64,000 nt of DNA from Streptomyces sp. NBC_00572 (GTDB lineage: Bacteria; Actinomycetota; Actinomycetes; Streptomycetales; Streptomycetaceae), in the NCBI RefSeq assembly GCF_026341815.1, contig NZ_JAPENX010000001.1:1426001-1490000 (forward strand). The letters are read 5' to 3'. The translations under genes were made by a program, and so were the position numbers. Within the stretch, counting starts at the first letter, position 1. The number at the start of each line of letters is the position of its first letter. The notes beneath the pieces are model-generated. The model ran no database searches. It worked only from the letters and a program-made list of their open reading frames with translations, and was not told the origin of the DNA. Shown here piece after piece: positions 57,430-64,000 of the stretch.

Positions 57430-58026
57430 TCAGCCCTTGCGGCCGCCGACCAGCTTCCAGGCGGCCGGCAGGGCGCCCATGGCGAGGGCCGCCTTGAGGG
57501 CGTCGCCGATGAGGAACGGGGTGAGGCCGGCCGCAACGGCCTGGCCGAGGCTCATGCCGGTCGCGAGCGCCAGGTAGGGCACGCCGACCGCGTAGATGAT
57601 CGCGGAGCCCAGGACCATCACGCCGGCCGTGCGGAGCACCGAGCGGTCCGCGCCGCGGCGGGCGAGGGCGCCGACGACGGTCGAGGCGAGCAGCATGCCG
57701 AGGACATAACCGAAGGACGGCATCGCGTAGCCGGAGGAGGCCTGGGCGAACCACGGCACGCCCGCCATGCCGGCCACCGCGTACAGGGCCAGGGCGAGGA
57801 AGCCGCGGCGGGCGCCGAGCGCGGTGCCGACGAGCAGGGCGGCGAAGGTCTGGCCGGAGACCGGGACCGGGGAGCCGGGGACCGGGACGGAGAGCTGCGC
57901 GGCGAGGCCGGTGAGGGCGGCGCCGCCGACGACCAGCGCGATGTCGCGGGTGCGGCTCGCCGGGAGCAGGTCGGCGAGGACGGTGCCGGCACGGAGGGAA
58001 CGGACGGGGGCGGCGGCGGTGCTCAT
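57430..58026 (-). CDS. bioY: Biotin transporter substrate-specificity component BioY
   Basis: A 198-residue membrane protein, the S component for biotin uptake. It has six hydrophobic helices. BioY signatures are VPVPGSPVPVSGQTFAALL near residue 50 and SSGYAMPSFGYVLGMLLAS near residue 100. No ECF ATPase or EcfT gene is adjacent, so it either works alone or uses a shared ECF module. The 255-bp gap to the divergent permease copy 2 holds both promoters; no biotin regulator site that I can name was recognised. Confidence 0.93.
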   Translation of the reverse strand: MSTAAAPVRSLRAGTVLADLLPASRTRDIALVVGGAALTGLAAQLSVPVPGSPVPVSGQTFAALLVGTALGARRGFLALALYAVAGMAGVPWFAQASSGYAMPSFGYVLGMLLASTVVGALARRGADRSVLRTAGVMVLGSAIIYAVGVPYLALATGMSLGQAVAAGLTPFLIGDALKAALAMGALPAAWKLVGGRKG

Positions 58027-58281
58027 CGGTACTCCGCGGGGGTGAGGGTGGGTGGGACGCCTTGACGGTATGCCAGGAGTGAACGCTCGATCACCGTCAG
58101 CCGCCGACAAAGCGACGGTCGACTGCTTCGTGGAGATCGAACAAACCCCGCCGATCACACCTCTCGCCACGTGACGCTTGTCACTGGGAACTCCTGCGCG
58201 GAGGTCCCTTTTGCGCCAGGGGTCGTTCACTGGAGAGACTGTGGGGTCTCCATAAACCGTCAGAGAGCACGAGCCCCCCAC

Positions 58282-59655
58282 ATGCACGACTCCCTCGCCT
58301 CCGAACCGGAGCCCCTCTCCCACGGTCTGAAGCAGCGTCATCTGACGATGCTGGGTCTCGGCGGCGTGATCGGCGCCGGACTGTTCGTCGGCTCGGGGGC
58401 GGGCATCGCCGTCGCCGGGCCCGGCATCGTGGTCTCGTATCTGATCGCCGGGGCGCTCGCGATGCTGGTGATGCGGATGCTCGGCGAGATGTCGGCGGCG
58501 ATGCCCGCGTCGGGGGCCTTCTCGGTCCACGCGGAGCGGGCGCTCGGCCGGTGGGCCGGATTCTCGGTGGGCTGGCTGTACTGGTTCCTGCTCGTCGTCG
58601 TCCTCGCCGTGGAGGCGACGGGCGCGGCGCGGATCGCGCACGGCTGGGTGCCGGACGTCCCGCAGTGGGGCTGGGTGCTGATCTTCATGATCGTGTTCAC
58701 CCTCGCCAACCTCGCGGCGGTGAAGAACTTCGGAGAGTTCGAGTTCTGGTTCGCGGCGCTGAAGGTCGGCGCGATCGTCCTCTTCCTGGTGCTCGGCGTC
58801 CTCGCGATCGTGGGCTGGCTGCCCGACACGGATCCGGTGGGGCTCGCGAACCTGACGGGTCAGGGCGGTTTCCTGCCCAACGGCTGGTCGGGAGTGATCT
58901 CCGGAGTCCTCGCGGTCGTCTTCGCGTTCGGCGGTCTGGAGGTCGTCACGATCGCGGCGGCCGAGTCCGACGACCCGGCACGGAACGTGGCGCGGGCGGT
59001 GCGCAGCGCGGTCTGGCGGATCCTCCTCTTCTACGTGGGTTCGATGCTGGTCATCGTGACGCTGCTGCCCTGGACCTCGATGAAGCCGGGCGAGTCGCCG
59101 TACGTCGCGGTCCTGGACTCCATCGGGGTGCCGGCGGCGGGCCAGATCATGAACGTGGTGGTGTTCGTGGCGCTGCTCTCGGCGCTCAACGCGAACCTGT
59201 ACGGCTCCTCGCGGATGGTGTTCTCGCTCGCCGAGCGCGGAGAGGCGCCGAAGGGGCTGCTCCGGGTCTCCGGCGGAGGGGTGCCGCGCCGGGCGGTGCT
59301 CGCCTCGGTGGCCTTCGGCTTCGTCTCCGTACTGCTCAATCTGAAGTGGCCGGATTCCGTCTTCCTCTACATGCTCAACGCGGTCGGCGCGGTGCTGCTC
59401 TTCGTCTGGGCGCTGATCGCGGTCTCGCAGCTGCGGCTGCGGCGCCGGATCGAGCGGGAGGCGCCGGAGACGCTGAGCTTGAGGATGTGGGGCTTCCCGT
59501 GGCTGACCTGGGTGGCGCTCGCCGCGATGGGCGCGGTCCTGGTCCTGATGCTGACCGATGACGCGGCCCGGCCGCAGGTGCTGTGGTCGGGCGCGGCGAC
59601 CGGGGCGGTGCTGCTGGTGGCCTGGGCCCGGGAACTGCGCACGAAGCGAGGTTAG
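58282..59655 (+). CDS. Amino-acid permease, APC superfamily (GabP-like), copy 2
   Basis: A 457-residue, 12-helix transporter from the ATG at 58282 (MHDSLASEPEPLSHGLKQRH). The APC signature is GGVIGAGLFVGSGAGIAVAG; helix 6 reads FAFGGLEVVTIAAAESDDP. It is very similar to copy 3 throughout, including NLAAVKNFGEFEFWFAALKV, indicating tandem duplication. The 46 bases before the ATG share AGACTGTGGG with copy 3 at the same distance. A palindrome GTGAC-GCTT-GTCAC at 58171-58184 lies about 100 bp upstream and could be an operator. Substrate unassigned. Confidence 0.9.
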   Translation: MHDSLASEPEPLSHGLKQRHLTMLGLGGVIGAGLFVGSGAGIAVAGPGIVVSYLIAGALAMLVMRMLGEMSAAMPASGAFSVHAERALGRWAGFSVGWLYWFLLVVVLAVEATGAARIAHGWVPDVPQWGWVLIFMIVFTLANLAAVKNFGEFEFWFAALKVGAIVLFLVLGVLAIVGWLPDTDPVGLANLTGQGGFLPNGWSGVISGVLAVVFAFGGLEVVTIAAAESDDPARNVARAVRSAVWRILLFYVGSMLVIVTLLPWTSMKPGESPYVAVLDSIGVPAAGQIMNVVVFVALLSALNANLYGSSRMVFSLAERGEAPKGLLRVSGGGVPRRAVLASVAFGFVSVLLNLKWPDSVFLYMLNAVGAVLLFVWALIAVSQLRLRRRIEREAPETLSLRMWGFPWLTWVALAAMGAVLVLMLTDDAARPQVLWSGAATGAVLLVAWARELRTKRG

Positions 59656-59657
59656 AT

Positions 59658-59674
59658 CTTCACCTTGTGTGAAG
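59658..59674. promoter_or_regulatory. Inverted repeat just upstream of permease copy 3
   Basis: CTTCAC-CTTGT-GTGAAG begins 3 bases after the copy 2 stop. TATAGC (59685-59690) follows and could be a -10, which would place the repeat over the -35 region. The extended half-site GACCTTCAC also occurs at 55748, upstream of copy 1. Confidence 0.45.
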
Positions 59675-59771
59675 GTCGTGCCCGTATAGCGGACATCCGT
59701 TCCCAGTGAGCGGTGGTGGCCCACAGACTGTGGGCTCCCTCCCCGTCTCAGCTAGTGAACAGGGCTCGCCC

Positions 59772-61190
59772 ATGTCTCGGACCACCGCGCCCGCGCCGGC
59801 CGACCGCAAGGACGGCGCGACCGCACCTGCCGAGGGCCTCACCCACGGCCTCAAGCAGCGCCATCTCTCGATGATCGCCCTCGGCGGCGTCATCGGTGCC
59901 GGGCTCTTCGTCGGCTCCGGCGCCGGCATCGCCGCCGCCGGGCCCTCGATCGTGATCGCCTACGCGATCTCCGGCATCCTCGTGATGCTGGTGATGCGGA
60001 TGCTCGGCGAGATGTCCGCGGCGAACCCGGCCTCCGGCTCGTTCTCCGTGCACGCCGAGCGGGCCTTCGGCCCCTGGGCCGGCTTCACCGCCGGCTGGGC
60101 GTTCTGGTTCCTGCTCTGTGTCGCCGTCGGCCTTGAGGGCATCGGCGCCGCGAAGATCATGACCGGCTGGTTCCCCGGCAGCCCCGAGTGGGCCTGGGTC
60201 GCGCTCTTCATGCTGGTCTTCTGCGTCACCAACCTGGCGGCCGTGAAGAACTTCGGCGAGTTCGAGTTCTGGTTCGCCGCGCTCAAGGTCGGCGCGATCG
60301 TCCTCTTCCTCGGCATCGGCGTCCTCGCCATCGTCGGCGTCCTGCCCGGCACGGACGCCCCCGGCACCGCGAACCTCACCGGCGACGGCGGCTTCTTCCC
60401 GCACGGCTCCGAGGGCCTGATCGTGGGTCTGCTCGCCTCGGTCTTCGCGTACGGCGGTCTGGAGACGGTCACCATCGCGGCGGCCGAGTCGGAGCACCCG
60501 GTGCAGGGCGTCGCCAAGGCGGTCCGTACGGCGATGTGGCGGATCGCGCTCTTCTACATCGGCTCGATGGCGGTCATCGTCACCCTCGTCCCGTGGGGCG
60601 ACAAGGCGGTCGTCGAGAAGGGCCCGTACGTCGCGACCCTCGACCACCTGGACATCCCGGCGGCCGGCCAGATCATGAACGTGGTCGTGCTCGTCGCCCT
60701 GCTGTCGGCGATGAACGCCAACATCTACGGCGCCTCCCGCATGGCCGGTTCGCTCGTCTCGCGCGGCCAGGGCCCGAAGGCGCTCGGCCGCACCTTCGGC
60801 GGGGTCCCCCGGCCGGCGGTGCTCGTCTCCTCCGTCTTCGGCTTCGCCTGTGTGCTGCTCAGCTACTGGCGTCCGGACGACATCTTCGTCTGGCTGCTCA
60901 ACACGATCGGCGCGATCATCCTGGTCGTCTGGTTCTTCATCGCCGCCTCGCAGCTGGTGCTGCGCCGCCGCACCGAGCGCGAGGCGCCCGAGAAGCTGGT
61001 CGTGCGGATGTGGGCCTTCCCGGTGCTGACCTGGGTGGCGCTCGCCGGCATGGCGGCGATCTTCGTCCTGATGGCCCGTGAGGAGGGCACGCGGGTGCAG
61101 CTCTACTGGACGGGCGGCCTGACGCTCCTGCTCGCCGCCGTCGGCTTCGCCCGCCAGAAGCAGCGGGGGCCGGTGGCCGAGGAGGCCTGA
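59772..61190 (+). CDS. Amino-acid permease, APC superfamily (GabP-like), copy 3
   Basis: A 472-residue, 12-helix transporter from the ATG at 59772 (MSRTTAPAPADRKDGATAP). The APC signature is GGVIGAGLFVGSGAGIAAAG; helix 6 reads FAYGGLETVTIAAAESEHP. It is the nearest relative of copy 2, 116 bp upstream. It differs mainly in the N-terminal tail and in helix 3 (FWFLLCVAVGLEGIGAAKI replaces the WYWFLLVVVLAVEATG type), so the two may differ in substrate. A separate promoter is likely given the operator-like repeat and -10 candidate before it. Confidence 0.9.
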   Translation: MSRTTAPAPADRKDGATAPAEGLTHGLKQRHLSMIALGGVIGAGLFVGSGAGIAAAGPSIVIAYAISGILVMLVMRMLGEMSAANPASGSFSVHAERAFGPWAGFTAGWAFWFLLCVAVGLEGIGAAKIMTGWFPGSPEWAWVALFMLVFCVTNLAAVKNFGEFEFWFAALKVGAIVLFLGIGVLAIVGVLPGTDAPGTANLTGDGGFFPHGSEGLIVGLLASVFAYGGLETVTIAAAESEHPVQGVAKAVRTAMWRIALFYIGSMAVIVTLVPWGDKAVVEKGPYVATLDHLDIPAAGQIMNVVVLVALLSAMNANIYGASRMAGSLVSRGQGPKALGRTFGGVPRPAVLVSSVFGFACVLLSYWRPDDIFVWLLNTIGAIILVVWFFIAASQLVLRRRTEREAPEKLVVRMWAFPVLTWVALAGMAAIFVLMAREEGTRVQLYWTGGLTLLLAAVGFARQKQRGPVAEEA

Positions 61191-61215
61191 GCCTCCCTCC
61201 CCCTTCCCGACACCA

Positions 61216-61256
61216 CACCGCGCCCCGCCGAGCTCGATGCCCGGCGGGGCGCGGTG
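61216..61256 (+). terminator. Terminator after permease copy 3
   Basis: A perfect 15-bp stem CACCGCGCCCCGCCG/CGGCGGGGCGCGGTG with an 11-base loop lies 25 bases beyond the stop. Confidence 0.85.
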
Positions 61257-61331
61257 CTGTGTCCGCGATCGGGCGATCGGCCTAGGACCAAGGGCTGATC
61301 AACTTCTTCCGCACCTACTGCTAGCCTGCAG

Positions 61332-61348
61332 TTGCATATAGTTTGCAA
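61332..61348. promoter_or_regulatory. Candidate Nur operator upstream of sodF
   Basis: TTGCATATAGTTTGCAA contains two TTGCA half-sites about 11 bases apart, just downstream of a possible -10 (TAGCCT at 61322). In S. coelicolor the nickel-responsive Nur repressor silences sodF through a TTGCA-type box. The match and position support the same control here. Confidence 0.68.
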
Positions 61349-61374
61349 TAAGAGGTCAGGCGAAGGGCTCGGCA

Positions 61375-62019
61375 ATGGCGATCTACACACTTCCGGAGCT
61401 GCCGTACGACTACGCGGCGCTGGAGCCGGTGATCAATCCGCAGATCATCGAGCTGCACCACGACAAGCACCACGCCGCGTACGTCAAGGGAGCGAACGAC
61501 ACCCTGGAGCAGCTGGAGGAGGCGCGCGACAAGGACCAGTGGGGCGCGATCAACGGCCTGGAGAAGAACCTGGCCTTCCACCTCTCCGGCCACATCCTCC
61601 ACTCCATCTACTGGAACAACATGAACAGCCCGAAGGACGGGGGCGGCGGCGAGCCGCTGGCCGCCGACGGCGTCGGTGACCTCGCGGACGCGATCACCGA
61701 GTCCTTCGGCTCCTTCGCCAAGTTCAAGGCCCAGCTGACCAAGGCCTCCGCGACCACCCAGGGCTCTGGCTGGGGTGTCCTCGCGTACGAGCCGATCAGT
61801 GGCCGGCTCATCGTGGAGCAGGTCTACGACCACCAGGGCAACGTCGGCCAGGGCTCGGTCCCGGTCCTCGTCTTCGACGCCTGGGAGCACGCCTTCTACC
61901 TGCAGTACAAGAACCAGAAGGTGGACTTCATCGAGGCCATGTGGCAGGTCGTCGACTGGCAGGACGTGAGCAAGCGCTACCACGCCGCCAAGGCCTCCGT
62001 ACCGCTGATCTCCTTCTGA
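61375..62019 (+). CDS. sodF: Iron superoxide dismutase
   Basis: A 214-residue Fe/Mn-family superoxide dismutase converting superoxide to oxygen and peroxide in the cytoplasm. The metal ligands are His28 (ELHHDKHH), His76 (GHILHSIYW), Asp168 and His172 (FDAWEHAFY). It begins [18 protein letters not shown]. The Nur-like box upstream suggests expression when nickel is short, replacing a nickel enzyme (SodN) encoded elsewhere. GAGG-type signals precede the ATG only loosely. Confidence 0.96.
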   Translation: MAIYTLPELPYDYAALEPVINPQIIELHHDKHHAAYVKGANDTLEQLEEARDKDQWGAINGLEKNLAFHLSGHILHSIYWNNMNSPKDGGGGEPLAADGVGDLADAITESFGSFAKFKAQLTKASATTQGSGWGVLAYEPISGRLIVEQVYDHQGNVGQGSVPVLVFDAWEHAFYLQYKNQKVDFIEAMWQVVDWQDVSKRYHAAKASVPLISF

Positions 62020-62094
62020 TCCGGAGCCTGCCGAGGCTCCCCCGTCGTCCTGCTCGTGATCGTCTTCTCAACCTTCACCTGCGGGCGGATGAAA

Positions 62095-62133
62095 GAAGAA
62101 CCCCCGTGATGACGTGAATCACGGGGGTTCTTC
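62095..62133. terminator. Bidirectional stem-loop terminator
   Basis: A perfect 16-bp inverted repeat GAAGAACCCCCGTGAT/ATCACGGGGGTTCTTC with a 7-base loop lies between sodF and the convergent DsbA-like gene. Its AAGAA/TTCTT ends give T-rich tails in both directions. Confidence 0.93.
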
Positions 62134-62162
62134 CATGCCTCCGCAGAGACCGCGACGACTGA

Positions 62163-62798
62163 CTAGATGAAGCTGGGCTCCGCGGTCCGGGTGCGCTTGA
62201 TCTCGTAGAAGCCCGGCGTCGACGCCACGAGCAGCGTGCCGTCCCACAGCCGGGCCGCCGCCTCGCCGCGCGGGGTCGGGGTGACCACGGGACCGAAGAA
62301 GGCGACCTCGTCGCCGTCCGGGCCCGGGACCGCGATGACCGGGGTGCCGACGTCCTGGCCGACCTTCTCGATGCCCTCCGTGTGGGAGGCGCGCAGCTCG
62401 GCGTCGTACGTGTCCTTGTCGGCGTACGCGGCCAGGTCCTGCGGCAGACCGACATCGGCCAGGGCGCCTTCGATCGCCTCGCGGGTCGCACCCTCGCCGT
62501 TGTTGTGGAAGCGGGTGCCGAGCGCCGTGTAGAGCTTGCCGACGACCTCGTCGCCGTGCAGCTGCTGGGCGGCGATGACGACCCGGACGGGGCCCCAGGC
62601 CTGGGTCTCCAGCATCTCCCGGTACTCGGCCGGGACCTCGTCGAGCCGGTTCTCGTTGAGCACGGCCAGGCTCATCACCTTCCAGCGCACGTCGACCGGG
62701 CGGACCTGCTCCACCTCCAGCATCCAGCGGGAGGTCATCCAGGCCCAGGGGCACAGCGGGTCGAAGTAGAAGTCGGCGATGGTCCTGCTCTCGGACAT
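62163..62798 (-). CDS. DsbA-family oxidoreductase (Rv2466c-like)
   Basis: A 211-residue thioredoxin-fold protein from the ATG at 62798, with GAGGAG upstream. The active-site loop is Cys16-Pro-Trp-Ala19 in DPLCPWAWMTSRWMLEVE, a single-Cys version of the CPWC site of the mycobacterial mycothiol-dependent reductase Rv2466c. The helical insertion (about 60-150) and the cis-Pro block VGTPVIAVPG are present. It has no signal peptide, so it is cytoplasmic. With one Cys it may work by glutathione-transferase-like or mycothiol-linked chemistry. It is divergent from the M1 aminopeptidase gene. Confidence 0.9.
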   Translation of the reverse strand: MSESRTIADFYFDPLCPWAWMTSRWMLEVEQVRPVDVRWKVMSLAVLNENRLDEVPAEYREMLETQAWGPVRVVIAAQQLHGDEVVGKLYTALGTRFHNNGEGATREAIEGALADVGLPQDLAAYADKDTYDAELRASHTEGIEKVGQDVGTPVIAVPGPDGDEVAFFGPVVTPTPRGEAAARLWDGTLLVASTPGFYEIKRTRTAEPSFI

Positions 62799-62970
62799 GT
62801 CACTCCTCGGTGCGGCCGTGGGGAAAGACGGCGGAAAAGATGGCGCGAAGTAGAAGGCGGTACGCCGAAAGGAAGGAACCGACGAACGCGCGACGGCATT
62901 CCCGTGTCCCGGCCGACAGCCGCACATGGGAAGATCGGTGCTGTTTCGAACGTGCCACGAAGGAGTGACC

Positions 62971-64000
62971 GTGCCCGGTGAGAATCTGTCCCGCGACGAG
63001 GCCCACGAGCGGGCGGCGCTGCTGTCCGTCGACGGCTACGAGGTCGTCCTCGACCTGCGCTCGGCGGTCGGCGACTCGGCCGAGGCGGTGCGCACCTTCC
63101 GCTCGGAGACGACGATCCGCTTCCGCCGCACCGGCGAGGGCACGAGCACGTTCGTGGACCTGATCGCCCCGTCGGTGACCGCGGTCACCCTCAACGGGCG
63201 CTCCCTCGACCCGGCGGTCGTCTTCGACGGCTCCCGGATCGCCCTCGACGGCCTCGCCGACGAGAACACGCTCGTGGTGGACGCGCAGTGCGCCTACAGC
63301 CGGACCGGCGAGGGCATGCACCGCTTCGTCGACCCGGAGGACGGCGAGGTCTACCTCTACACGCAGTACGAGCCGGCCGACGCCCGCCGGGTGTACGCCG
63401 ACTTCGAGCAGCCCGACCTCAAGGCCCCGTACCGCTTCTCGGTGACGGCGCCCGAGGGCTGGACGGTCTGGTCGAACGGCGTGGGCGAGCAGGACGCCGA
63501 GGGCGTGTGGCGGTTCGCGGAGACGGCGCCGATCTCCACGTACATCACCTGTGTCGTGGCGGGGCCGTACCACTACGTCACGGACACGTACACGCGGACG
63601 CTGGACGACGGGACCGAGCTGGAGATCCCGCTCGGCGCGATGTGCCGCAAGGGGCTCGCCAAGCACTTCGACGCGGACGACGTCTTCCTGATCACCAAGC
63701 AGGGCTTCGACTTCTTCCACGACAACTTCGACTACCCGTACCCCTTCGGGAAGTACGACCAGGCCTTCGTCCCCGAGTACAACCTCGGCGCGATGGAGAA
63801 CCCGGGCATGGTGACCTTCCGCGAGGAGTACATCTACCGGGGCAAGGTGACGCAGGCGGCGTACGAGCGCCGGGCGAACGTCATCCTGCACGAGATGGCC
63901 CACATGTGGTTCGGCGACCTGGTCACCATGGTGTGGTGGGACGACCTGTGGCTGAAGGAGTCCTTCGCGGACTTCATGGGCTCCTTCTCGCTGGCCGAGG
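62971..64000 (+). CDS. pepN: Aminopeptidase N (M1 family), C-terminally cut by window edge
   Basis: The visible 343 residues start at a GTG (MPGENLSRDEAHERAALLSV) with AAGGAG 5-6 bases upstream. The N-terminal beta-saddle domain is followed by the M1 catalytic domain. The substrate-binding GAMEN motif is at 273-277 and the zinc motif HEMAH at 307-311. The third ligand Glu330 lies 18 residues further on, in LWLKESFADF. The enzyme removes N-terminal residues from peptides in the cytoplasm. Full-length actinobacterial PepN is about 850 residues, so more than half lies outside the window. Confidence 0.97.
   Translation, partial: MPGENLSRDEAHERAALLSVDGYEVVLDLRSAVGDSAEAVRTFRSETTIRFRRTGEGTSTFVDLIAPSVTAVTLNGRSLDPAVVFDGSRIALDGLADENTLVVDAQCAYSRTGEGMHRFVDPEDGEVYLYTQYEPADARRVYADFEQPDLKAPYRFSVTAPEGWTVWSNGVGEQDAEGVWRFAETAPISTYITCVVAGPYHYVTDTYTRTLDDGTELEIPLGAMCRKGLAKHFDADDVFLITKQGFDFFHDNFDYPYPFGKYDQAFVPEYNLGAMENPGMVTFREEYIYRGKVTQAAYERRANVILHEMAHMWFGDLVTMVWWDDLWLKESFADFMGSFSLAE

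Overview
The window is high-GC actinobacterial chromosome with the gene content and order of Streptomyces: RNase E/G-rplU-rpmA-obg, the mreBCD-pbp2-rodA cluster, ndk-folC-valS, and tig-clpP1-clpP2-clpX. GTG starts are common, third codon positions are strongly G/C, and almost every long open frame on the opposite strand is a shadow of a real gene. No insertion sequence, prophage, CRISPR array or plasmid function was seen. The first and last genes are cut by the window edges.

Layout. (1) 1-8.9 kb is the first half of a wall-glycopolymer (teichoic-acid-like) locus: a cut GT2 glycosyltransferase, a polytopic membrane protein, a GT2-TagF fusion translationally coupled to a GT4 enzyme, then GalE and another GT2 enzyme on the other strand. 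(2) 9-16.4 kb is a conserved housekeeping block on the minus strand: TIGR03936-type protein, a large RNase E/G, L21, L27 and Obg. (3) 16.5-25.9 kb is the second half of the glycopolymer locus: a tryptophan-rich repeat membrane protein, a GT4 enzyme with a C-terminal beta-rich region, and two more GT2-TagF fusions on divergent strands. (4) 26-36 kb, all on the minus strand, runs mreB-mreC-mreD-pbp2-rodA-CYTH/CHAD protein-B12/radical SAM protein. (5) 36-43.7 kb has ndk, a DUF4233 protein, folC and valS, with a second MreB-like gene and an orphan sensor kinase inserted before valS. (6) 43.8-49.3 kb has a P/Q/G/Y-rich membrane protein and the clpX/clpP2/clpP1/tig proteostasis genes, with a match to the ClgR operator. 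(7) 49.4-64 kb has tRNA-Pro and tRNA-Gly, a secreted FG-GAP-like protein, a SpoIIE-type phosphatase, an Eis-like acetyltransferase, a Nei-type glycosylase, RpiB, three paralogous amino-acid permeases around bioY, an iron superoxide dismutase behind a Nur-like box, a DsbA-like protein and the start of an M1 aminopeptidase.

How it fits together. The glycopolymer genes flank the RNase E-Obg block and adjoin the mre cluster, which in Streptomyces builds the spore wall. This suggests a joint role in making and decorating the sporulation or hyphal wall. The three GT2-TagF fusions form a graded series in which the linker between the two catalytic domains is absent, short or very long. Similar beta-rich segments appear at the C-termini of two stand-alone glycosyltransferases. 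These fusions, the 27-residue tryptophan-rich repeat protein and the extra MreB/orphan-kinase pair are the least ordinary parts of the window. Many gene pairs are separated by near-perfect stem-loops that probably act as terminators.
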